Assembly (NCBI GenBank): GCA_016870155.1
Contig: VGCE01000006.1
Location: 36,052 to 100,051 of the forward strand
Reading direction: 5' to 3'
DNA from: Actinomycetota bacterium
Lineage (GTDB): Bacteria > Actinomycetota > Thermoleophilia > Miltoncostaeales > Miltoncostaeaceae
Length of the DNA stretch: 64,000 nt
Each line of letters opens with the position of its first letter. Position 1 is the stretch's first letter. Both the position numbers and the translations under genes were made by a program. The notes beneath the pieces were generated by a model. The model did not search any database and was not told where the DNA came from. It was given only the letters and a program-made list of their open reading frames with translations. Below, in pieces: positions 51,396 through 58,516 of the stretch.

Positions 51396-51602
51396 GTGTT
51401 CGGAGCGCACCACGACAGCACCCTCGCCAGGGCCAAGCGCAAGGCCGCGGCCGAGGCCAAAGAGAAGGAACAGCGGCGCCACGAGATGATCGAGGCGCTG
51501 CGCCGGGCCAAGGAGTCGGCGGCGGATCCCGCCGAGCAGGCACGCCGCGAGCGGGCGAAGCGCCACAGCGAGGTGCTGGATCGCTGGCCGGCCAATTGGT
51601 AG
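51396..51602 (+). CDS. Small, highly charged helical protein (68 residues)
   Basis: GTG 51396 follows -10 TATCCT (51382-51387) by 8 nt. The product (FGAHHDSTLARAKRKAAAEAKEKEQRRHEMIEALRRAKESAADPAEQARRERAKRHSE...) is almost all Lys/Arg/Glu/Ala, predicted as one long helix, and basic overall. No known family is recognised. It lies between uppP and carD in the same direction. Confidence 0.6.
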   Translation: MFGAHHDSTLARAKRKAAAEAKEKEQRRHEMIEALRRAKESAADPAEQARRERAKRHSEVLDRWPANW

Positions 51603-51747
51603 GACGCCCATAAGCGCAGCCGTCCGCGGGCGCGGTACCATGTAGGCGCAGAGCACGCCGAATCCGGATCCCGCCGGGGACCGGCCGGGGCGCCCGGACG
51701 TGGCGCCCGCCGCCCGGCAGCGCGATCAGATGGCACGAGGAGAATGA

Positions 51748-52761
51748 ATGTTCGAGGTTGGGGACAAGGTCGTCTACCCGCACCATGGCGCGGGTACCGT
51801 GCTTGCCAAGGAGTTCCACGAGATCCGCGGCGAGCGCCGTGAGTATCTGACGATCGAGATCCTGCAGCCGCAGATGACGGTAATGGTCCCGTGCGAGAAC
51901 GCCGAGACCGCCGGCCTCAGGCCGGTCATCAACGAGCGCGCCGTCAACGAGGTGCTGGCCGTGCTGGCCGCCGATGGCACCGAGATGCCCGCCCAGTGGA
52001 ACCAACGCTTCAAGCGCAATCAGGAGAAGCTGCGCAGTGGTGACATCCTCGAACTCGCCGAGGTGGTGCGTAACCTCGAGCGCCGGGCGCAGGACGCCCG
52101 CCTCTCGCCCGGTGAGATGCAAATGCTCGAGCGTGCCCGCCGCGTGCTGGTGAGCGAGCTCATGTACGCCCGCAACGTCGATGAGGACACCGCCAACAAG
52201 CTCATCGACGACGTCCTCACCGGCGAGCAGATCGTGAAGCACAAGCCCACGGGCAAGCGCATCGCGCCCAAGCCGCCGCCCAAGGCCGACCCCAAGGCCG
52301 CCGCCGCCGCGCGGGCCGCCGCGGCCCAGCAGTCGCGATCGTCGATGCGCGCCACCGTGCGCCCGCCGCTGTCGTCCACGCCCCCGTCGGTGCAGGCCAT
52401 GGCACGGGCAGCCATGGAGAAGGCTGCCGAGGCCAAGGCGCCCGCGAAGAAGGCCGCTGCCGCGAAGCCAGCCGCCAAGCCTGCTGCCGGGAAGGCGACT
52501 CCGGCCAAGACGGCTGCGAAGCCCGCGGCCAAGCCTGCTGCGAAGGCGACGGCGAAGCCCGCGGCCAGGGAGGCGGCCGCCAAGCCGGCTGCCAAGGCAC
52601 CTGCGAAGAGGGCCGCGCCCGCGAAGCCCGCGGGCAAGCCGGCGGCCGCCAAGCCTGCTGCCAAGGTACCTGCCAAGAGGGCCGCGCCCGCGAAGCCCGC
52701 GGGCAAGCCGGCGGCCAAGGCACCCGCGAAGGCCGCGGTGAAGCCTGCGCGCAAGAAGTAG
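51748..52761 (+). CDS. carD: CarD-family RNA polymerase regulator with histone-H1-like tail
   Basis: The 337-residue protein has a typical CarD/CdnL region at about 1-165: the Tudor-like RNAP-interaction domain (MFEVGDKVVYPHHGAGTVLAKEF...REYLTIEIL) and a helical DNA-binding part (RNLERRAQDARLSPGEMQMLERARRVLVSELMYA). After residue 170 comes a roughly 165-residue tail of AAKPAAK/PAKKAA repeats, like eukaryotic H1 or AlgP. CarD stabilises the open promoter complex. ATG 51748 has a GAGGAG ribosome site (51737-51742) 5 nt upstream and a possible -10 TACCAT (51636-51641), so this gene has a real leader of about 100 nt. Confidence 0.93.
   Translation: MFEVGDKVVYPHHGAGTVLAKEFHEIRGERREYLTIEILQPQMTVMVPCENAETAGLRPVINERAVNEVLAVLAADGTEMPAQWNQRFKRNQEKLRSGDILELAEVVRNLERRAQDARLSPGEMQMLERARRVLVSELMYARNVDEDTANKLIDDVLTGEQIVKHKPTGKRIAPKPPPKADPKAAAAARAAAAQQSRSSMRATVRPPLSSTPPSVQAMARAAMEKAAEAKAPAKKAAAAKPAAKPAAGKATPAKTAAKPAAKPAAKATAKPAAREAAAKPAAKAPAKRAAPAKPAGKPAAAKPAAKVPAKRAAPAKPAGKPAAKAPAKAAVKPARKK
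52606..52716 (+). repeat. 42-bp direct repeat within the carD tail
   Basis: Two identical 42-bp copies (52606-52647 and 52675-52716), period 69 bp, coding KRAAPAKPAGKPAA. They mark recent internal duplication, so tail length is likely variable among strains. Confidence 0.8.
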
Positions 52762-52778
52762 CCGGTCGCCCCTGCGTC

Positions 52779-52806
52779 AGGTCATGCGCGCCAGGTCATG
52801 CGCGCC
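52779..52806. repeat. Tandem duplication of a 14-bp unit
   Basis: AGGTCATGCGCGCC occurs twice in tandem (52779-52792, 52793-52806), spanning the stop of the yaaA-like remnant. Confidence 0.8.
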
Positions 52807-52924
52807 TGAGGAAGGTGACCTGGCTGATGCCGCCGCGCTCGACCAAGAGCAGCGGCACGGTGGCCCACTCGACCGGGGGTCCGTCCCCGCCTGGTGCCGT
52901 GCCCTCGGATGGGGGGAGCAGCAC
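52796..52924 (-). pseudogene. YaaA-like (UPF0246) remnant, start of gene only
   Basis: From a GTG at 52924 the frame reads VLLPPSEGTAPGGDGPPVEW, which matches the N-terminus of YaaA peroxide-stress proteins (LLPPSE...GGDG) in Actinobacteria. It stops after 42 residues, whereas the family is about 240 residues. The middle and end seem lost, with the final residues (LVERGGISQVTFLRRA) joined on. A 14-bp tandem duplication spans its stop. It is very likely non-functional as YaaA, though a 42-residue peptide could still be made from the co-oriented upstream promoter at 53139. Confidence 0.5.
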
Positions 52925-52951
52925 GGGGTTGGCAGGCGTGGGCGCGGCAAC

Positions 52952-53131
52952 CTAGGCGCTCATCACGAGCGCCACGACGTTCACCACCAGCGCCACCGCG
53001 AACAGCGCGGCCACCCACCCCCACCGCGACCACGTGGGGTTGGACGCCCTGCGTAACACCACCGCGCGGCCCGCGTAGATCACCGTGGCCACGGCGAGGA
53101 ACGCCGTGAGGAACGATTGGATCCAGGTCAC
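52952..53131 (-). CDS. 59-residue two-helix membrane protein
   Basis: The frame starts at GTG 53131 and reads MTWIQSFLTAFLAVATVIYAG ... WGWVAALFAVALVVNVVALVMSA, two hydrophobic helices separated by a basic loop (RAVVLRRASNPTWSR). -10 TACCGT (53139-53144) lies 7 nt upstream, and the intervening sequence is G-rich enough to serve as a ribosome site. It lies immediately upstream of the yaaA-like remnant, head to head with the subtilase gene. Function unknown. Confidence 0.65.
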   Translation of the reverse strand: MTWIQSFLTAFLAVATVIYAGRAVVLRRASNPTWSRWGWVAALFAVALVVNVVALVMSA

Positions 53132-53226
53132 TCCCCCAACGGTAGGGGTTCGGAAACTGTGAGAAAACGGTGAAGCGTCCCCGGCACCTGTCCGGATCGG
53201 GGGTTCGAGGGCGTAGGTTTCCCCTC

Positions 53227-55665
53227 ATGAACCGCCCGCGCCCCGCCGTCCGTGGCATCACCACCGCCCTCGCAGGGGGGGCCATGCTGGCCGGGGGGCT
53301 GGTGCTCGCCGCATCCGCCTCGGCCGCCACCGAGACGCCGCAGATCGTCATGGTGGAGCCCGACGTCAACCTGTCCGCCATGGTGCGGTCGGAGGAGCGT
53401 CGCGGCAATGATGTGGACCAGGTCATCAGGACCATCGGCAAGGGCTTCGTCGCCGACCTCGACCGCGCCGACATCGCGCGCCTGAAGAGCAACCCCGACG
53501 TCATCCTCGTGGAGCCCGACCGCCCCGTGCAGATCATCGGGGGCGTCACAGCCGCGCAGGCCGGCACGCAGGACGACGGCACGCCGCCCCCGTGGAAGAC
53601 GCAGGCAGCCACCAACGACCCGTTCGCGGGCGCGCAGGGCATCTCCGGCACCAGCGGCACCGTGGCCGGCACGACCGTCGGCGCATCGCGCGAGACCGGC
53701 GAGCCGACGCACGGCGGAGCCGGCTCCAGCGCGTCGATCTGGTATCGCTGGACGGCACCGTCGAACGGCACGCTCACCGTCACCACCCAGGGCTCGTCGT
53801 TCGACACCCTGCTGGGCGCCTACACCGGCACCGCGGTGTCGGGGCTCACCACACGGGCCACCAACGACGACGCGGGCGGGGGCCTGTGGAGCCGCGTGGA
53901 GTTCTCCGTCACCTCGGGCACCACCTACTACCTGGCCGTTGATGGCTACGGCGGGTGGAAGGGCGCGACGGTGCTCAACTGGTCGATGGCCGGCACCGTC
54001 CCTGCGCCCACCGTGCCCAACGACCTCTTCGCGGATGCCCAGGAGATCACCGGCGCCAGCGGATCGGTGACGGGATCCACCGTGGGCGCCAAGCGCGAAG
54101 CCGGTGAGCCCGACCACGGCGCCACCAGCGGGCGCGCCTCGGCGTGGTACCGCTGGACCGCCACTTCCACCGGCACCCTTCGCCTCTCCACCCAGGGCTC
54201 CGCCTTCGACACCCTGCTCGGCGCCTACACCGGCACCAGCGTCACCGCGCTCACCCAGCTCGGCGCCAACGACGACGCCCCCGGCGGCCTGTGGAGCGAG
54301 TTGGCCATTCCCGTCACCCAGGGCACCACCTACCGCATCGCCGTGGATGGCTGGGGTGGCAACAGCGGCGCCACCACACTGGCGTGGTCGGTCTCGGCCA
54401 GTGCCCCGGCCCCCACGCCGGCGCCCAGCCCCACGCCGGCGCCCGCCCCGAGCCCGGGCGGCACCGACCGCGCAGCGGCCTCGTGGGGCCTTGATCGCAT
54501 CGACCAGACCGCCCTGCCGCTCAACGGGCGCATCACCACGTCACAGAATGGATCGGGCGTGACCGCCTACATCATCGACACCGGCGTGAGGCCCGACCAC
54601 CAGGACTTCGGCGGCCGGGTCACGAGCGGTTACTCGTCCATCAGCGACGGCAACGGCAGCAACGACTGCAACGGCCACGGCACGCATGTGGCCGGCACGG
54701 TGGCCGGCGGCGCCTACGGGGTTGCGCCCTCCGCCACCATCGTTCCGGTGCGCGTGCTCTCGTGCTCGGGTTCCGGATCGACCTCGGGCGTGATCGCCGG
54801 CATCCAGTACGCCGTGCAGCACCACCAGGCCGGTACCCCGGCCGTGGCCAACATGAGCCTCGGCGGCGGCTACTCGGCGGCGCTCAACGCGGCGGTGGCC
54901 GCGGGCGTGGCCGACGGCATCACCTTCGCGGTGGCCGCCGGCAACTCGAGCGACAACGCGTGCTCGTACTCGCCGGCGTCCGAGCCCACCGCCATCACGG
55001 TGGGATCCACCACGTCGTCCGACAGCCGCTCGTACTTCTCGAACCGGGGCTCGTGCCTGGACATCTTCGCGCCGGGATCGGGCATCACCTCGGCCTGGTA
55101 CACGTCGCCCACGGCAACCAACACCATCTCGGGCACCTCCATGGCCGCACCGCACGTGGCCGGCGCCGCGGCGCTGCTGCTCTCCGCGCAGCCGTCGGCC
55201 ACCCCGGCCGCGGTGCGCAACGCCATGGTGCAGGGCGGCACGCAGAACGTGATCAGCGACCCCGCGAGCTCGCCCAACGTGCTGGTGAACGTCTCGTCGG
55301 GCGTCACGGCGCCGGCCCCGAGCGCCCCGGCCGAGGACACCACGCCGGGCAACGCGCCGCGCCCGTCCACTGACGGCCCGCGGGGCGGGGCGTCGCCGGC
55401 CACCACGCCGCCGGTCCTTCGTCGCACGGCCGCGCCGCCGGTGCCCAAGCTGGTGGCTGCCAAGCGCACCAGCGGTGGCCTGGCCCTGAGCATCAGCGGC
55501 ACGGGCGTGGGATATGAGGTGCTGGTCAACGGCAAGCGGGTGGCCCGCACCAAATCCACCTCGCCGCTCATCCGCACCAAGCTCGCCCGGCCCGGCGCCA
55601 AGGTGCGCGTGCGCGCGTACAACTCGGGTGGCATCTCGGCCCCGTCCAACACGGTGCGCATCTAG
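53227..55665 (+). CDS. Secreted subtilisin-like protease (S8) with two pre-catalytic beta-domains
   Basis: ATG 53227 has -10 TAGGTT (53214-53219) 7 nt upstream; a longer GTG start is rejected. The 812-residue precursor has a signal peptide (residues 1-33, ending ASA), an I9-like inhibitor prodomain (about 34-105: IVMVEPDVNLSAM...DVILVEPDRPVQII), and two near-identical beta-domains of about 120 residues (NDPFAGAQ... and NDLFADAQ...). The subtilase catalytic domain follows (Asp451 in DTGVRPDH, His484 in GHGTHVAG, Ser638 in GTSMAAPHVAG), then a C-terminal extension. Placement of the beta-domains before, rather than after, the catalytic domain is unusual. A hairpin terminator follows. Confidence 0.93.
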   Translation: MNRPRPAVRGITTALAGGAMLAGGLVLAASASAATETPQIVMVEPDVNLSAMVRSEERRGNDVDQVIRTIGKGFVADLDRADIARLKSNPDVILVEPDRPVQIIGGVTAAQAGTQDDGTPPPWKTQAATNDPFAGAQGISGTSGTVAGTTVGASRETGEPTHGGAGSSASIWYRWTAPSNGTLTVTTQGSSFDTLLGAYTGTAVSGLTTRATNDDAGGGLWSRVEFSVTSGTTYYLAVDGYGGWKGATVLNWSMAGTVPAPTVPNDLFADAQEITGASGSVTGSTVGAKREAGEPDHGATSGRASAWYRWTATSTGTLRLSTQGSAFDTLLGAYTGTSVTALTQLGANDDAPGGLWSELAIPVTQGTTYRIAVDGWGGNSGATTLAWSVSASAPAPTPAPSPTPAPAPSPGGTDRAAASWGLDRIDQTALPLNGRITTSQNGSGVTAYIIDTGVRPDHQDFGGRVTSGYSSISDGNGSNDCNGHGTHVAGTVAGGAYGVAPSATIVPVRVLSCSGSGSTSGVIAGIQYAVQHHQAGTPAVANMSLGGGYSAALNAAVAAGVADGITFAVAAGNSSDNACSYSPASEPTAITVGSTTSSDSRSYFSNRGSCLDIFAPGSGITSAWYTSPTATNTISGTSMAAPHVAGAAALLLSAQPSATPAAVRNAMVQGGTQNVISDPASSPNVLVNVSSGVTAPAPSAPAEDTTPGNAPRPSTDGPRGGASPATTPPVLRRTAAPPVPKLVAAKRTSGGLALSISGTGVGYEVLVNGKRVARTKSTSPLIRTKLARPGAKVRVRAYNSGGISAPSNTVRI

Positions 55666-55677
55666 CCCAGCAGCCGT

Positions 55678-55709
55678 GCCCACGCTCCCCCCGCGGGGCG
55701 GGCGTGGGC
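55678..55709 (+). terminator. Hairpin downstream of subtilase
   Basis: Arms GCCCACGC (55678-55685) and GCGTGGGC (55702-55709) are perfect, with an inner CCCCGCGGGG. It sits 13 bp after the subtilase stop. Confidence 0.65.
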
Positions 55710-55740
55710 GGTAGATGGCGCAAACCGGTTGACTCCTCCC

Positions 55741-57228
55741 ATGTACGACGCCACATGGGATTCGCTGAGCACCCACCATGTACCCGCCTGGTATGACGAC
55801 GCCAAGCTGGGCATCTTCCTGCACTGGGGGCTGTACTCGGTTCCCGGCTGGGCGCCCCAGGTGGCGGACATCCAGCAGCTGCTGCACGACATGGGGCCCA
55901 GGGAGATGGTGCGCCGGAACCCCTATGCCGAGTGGTACCTCAACACCAGCCGGCTCGAGGGCAGCCCCACCTGGCAGCACCAGCGCGACACCTATGGGCC
56001 CGACGCCACGTACGACGACTTCGTCGCGCCGTTCGACGAGGCCACGGCCACGGCCGACCTCGACGCCGTCGCGGGCATCTGCAGCGATGCCGGGGCCCGC
56101 TACGTGGTGCTCACCACCAAGCACCACGAGGGCTTCTGCCTGTGGCCCACGGCGCTCGACCATCCGCACAAGGGCCGCTACCAGGCCAAGCGCGACCTGG
56201 TGGGCGACATGCGCCAGGCGGTGCTGGGTGCCGGCATGCGCATGGGGCTCTACTACTCGGGCGGGTACGACTGGCCGTACAACGACGCGCTCATCGACAA
56301 CCCGGCCGACACCTCCTTGGCCGTGCCCTACCAGGACGACTACGTGGGGTACGCCACGGCGCACGTGCAGGAGCTCATCCACCGCTACGAGCCCTCGGTG
56401 CTGTGGAACGACGTCTGCTGGCCCTCGGGCGGAGACCTGCCCGCGCTGTTTGCCGAGTACTACAACGCCGTTCCCGACGGGGTGATCAACGACCGCTGGC
56501 TGCAGCCCACCGCCCACCGCGGCGCGGTGAGCGACACCGTCGCGCGGCTGGGCGGGCTACTGGTGCAGCACTTCTGGTCGCACATCCCCGACGCCAGCAA
56601 GTCGCTCACCTTCCCCGCCACCCACCACTACGACTTCCGCACGCCCGAGTACGCCACGTTCGACGACATCCAGGAGAAGAAGTTCGAGGTCACCCGCGGG
56701 GTGGGCCACTCATTCGGAGCCAACCGCAACGAGCGCCCCGAGGACATCATCACCCCCACCGAGCTCGTGCGCATGCTCGTGGACATCGTGTCGAAGAACG
56801 GCAACCTGCTGATCGGCATCGGGCCCGACGAGCACGGACGCATCCCCGACTTCCAGCAGACCCCGCTCCGCGGCCTGGGCGACTGGATGCGCGTGAACGG
56901 CGAGGCGATCTACGGCACCCGCCCCTGGGACATCGCGCAGGCCACCACCACCGAGGGCGGCGGCGTGCGATTCACGCAGAAGGACGGCCAGGTGTACGCC
57001 GCGATCCTCGACGTGCCCGAGCCGGCGTTCGGAATCCGTGGCGTCGACGCCACGGGGGTCACCGAGGTGCGCCTGCTGGGCCTCGACGAGCCGGTGGAGT
57101 GGTCGGTGCACGACGGAATGCTGAGGGTGAGGCTTCCCGATCGGGTGCCGGCATCTCCCGCGCACGTGCTGGCGCTGGGCACGGGCGCGCGCCCTGCAGC
57201 CCGGGCCCAGGCCCAGCCGACCCCCTGA
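55741..57228 (+). CDS. Alpha-L-fucosidase (GH29)
   Basis: The 495-residue protein has GH29 features: WYDDAKLGIFLHWGLYSVPGWAPQ at the start, VVLTTKHHEGFCLWP, and the catalytic nucleophile Asp224 in LWNDVCWP. A C-terminal beta-sandwich is typical of fucosidases. It would release terminal alpha-L-fucose from oligosaccharides. No signal peptide is evident, so it probably acts in the cytosol or is exported otherwise. Start ATG 55741 is assigned by alignment of the family start; neither a clear ribosome site nor -10 is seen. Confidence 0.9.
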   Translation: MYDATWDSLSTHHVPAWYDDAKLGIFLHWGLYSVPGWAPQVADIQQLLHDMGPREMVRRNPYAEWYLNTSRLEGSPTWQHQRDTYGPDATYDDFVAPFDEATATADLDAVAGICSDAGARYVVLTTKHHEGFCLWPTALDHPHKGRYQAKRDLVGDMRQAVLGAGMRMGLYYSGGYDWPYNDALIDNPADTSLAVPYQDDYVGYATAHVQELIHRYEPSVLWNDVCWPSGGDLPALFAEYYNAVPDGVINDRWLQPTAHRGAVSDTVARLGGLLVQHFWSHIPDASKSLTFPATHHYDFRTPEYATFDDIQEKKFEVTRGVGHSFGANRNERPEDIITPTELVRMLVDIVSKNGNLLIGIGPDEHGRIPDFQQTPLRGLGDWMRVNGEAIYGTRPWDIAQATTTEGGGVRFTQKDGQVYAAILDVPEPAFGIRGVDATGVTEVRLLGLDEPVEWSVHDGMLRVRLPDRVPASPAHVLALGTGARPAARAQAQPTP

Positions 57229-58338
57229 TCAGAGCCCGGTGGATGGCACGCGCGGGCGCCCGGAGTCGCGCCGGCCGCCCTCGGCGCGGATCGCCAGCCG
57301 CAGAGCCAGCAGCAGGATGATGTCGATGACCAGTCCGGCGAGGGCCGACGCCGGCTGCCGGTAGAAGGCGAACACCTCGCCGATGAGGATGTCCACCAGC
57401 ACCGCGCGCTCGAACCACGCATAGGCGGCCACGCGCGAGCGCCGCAGGGCAAGCAGCCCGACGATCACCAGCACCGCCGCGGCCAGGGCCGCCACGGCCT
57501 GGATCCAGTCGGGCACGGTGATCTCGCCGGGGTGGGCCACGGCGAAGCCGGCGGCCACCAATGAGGTGATGGCGCTGAGCGCGAAGATCGTGATGAGCGC
57601 CGGCGCGAACCAGCGCCTGGCGGCGAGGCGCGCGTACCCGCGGTAGGCGCGAAGACGCGTGCGCTGCCATCGGGTGGGTGGCGCCGTGAGCGTGGCGTCG
57701 GCGCGCTGCACCGCCGCCCGCATCACCGGCACGAGCGGGTCGTCCTGGTCGGCGATGCGCAGCAGCGCCAGGCACTCACGCCGGGCATCCGCCGCGGCCG
57801 CGTCGGTGACGGCCTGGTCGTACAGCCACATGGCGTTGGCCAGGGCCGTGCGCGGGTCCACCTTGATGCGCCGGCGAACCACCGCCAGCACCAGCGTGAT
57901 CGCCACGAAGACCACGTAGATCATCGCGATGGCCGGCTCGAAGAAGTAGTTGACGTCCGACGTGACGAACTTGCCGATCTCATCGATGAAGAAGCCGAAC
58001 CCCACGCCCGCCACGAAGGCACCCAGCCGAAGCGCGGGCCTCCCCAGGCGCAGCAGCATGGTGAAGATGCCCACGAGCATCAGCAGGCCGCCCCACAGCA
58101 CGTGGGCGATGTGCAGGCCGCTGCCGCCCAGCTGGGGGTATCCGGTGGCCGATAAGTAGGCGCGGATGATGATGACCGTGACCACCGCCGACACCAGGAA
58201 GGTCTCGGCGAGGGGCACGCCGTCCACCCGCGACAGCATGAACTGCCGCCGCACCTGCCGGGCGCCCGCCGCGAGGGGCGTAGCGGGGCCGGAGGGCCCA
58301 GTGGGCCCGGGCGCAGCGCTGGGGGGTGGATCCGCCAT
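57229..58338 (-). CDS. Uncharacterised polytopic membrane protein
   Basis: The 369-residue protein has about eight hydrophobic segments, for example FLVSAVVTVIIIRAYL, LHIAHVLWGGLLMLVGIFTML, LGAFVAGVGFGFFIDEIGKFV and WIQAVAALAAAVLVIVGLLAL. It also has a soluble mid-region rich in Ala and Asp. It resembles a family of conserved actinobacterial membrane proteins with an FFIDEIGKF motif whose function is unknown. ATG 58338 has -10 TAGGCT (58345-58350) 6 nt upstream. The gene is convergent with GH29. Confidence 0.65.
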   Translation of the reverse strand: MADPPPSAAPGPTGPSGPATPLAAGARQVRRQFMLSRVDGVPLAETFLVSAVVTVIIIRAYLSATGYPQLGGSGLHIAHVLWGGLLMLVGIFTMLLRLGRPALRLGAFVAGVGFGFFIDEIGKFVTSDVNYFFEPAIAMIYVVFVAITLVLAVVRRRIKVDPRTALANAMWLYDQAVTDAAAADARRECLALLRIADQDDPLVPVMRAAVQRADATLTAPPTRWQRTRLRAYRGYARLAARRWFAPALITIFALSAITSLVAAGFAVAHPGEITVPDWIQAVAALAAAVLVIVGLLALRRSRVAAYAWFERAVLVDILIGEVFAFYRQPASALAGLVIDIILLLALRLAIRAEGGRRDSGRPRVPSTGL

Positions 58339-58516
58339 GGGGCCAGCCTACGCACGGTCGAGGAAGCGCCCCGGGCTGCAAGCGCGATGGTTCCGGCCGA
58401 ACACCGCGTGCTGCCGCGCACCCTGGAGGGTCGGTGCATGACATGGCCTCACACATCCCTCATCGCCGATTCGCATCGTGTGTGACGTGCAAACCACCGA
58501 AAGATCGGATCTCCCA

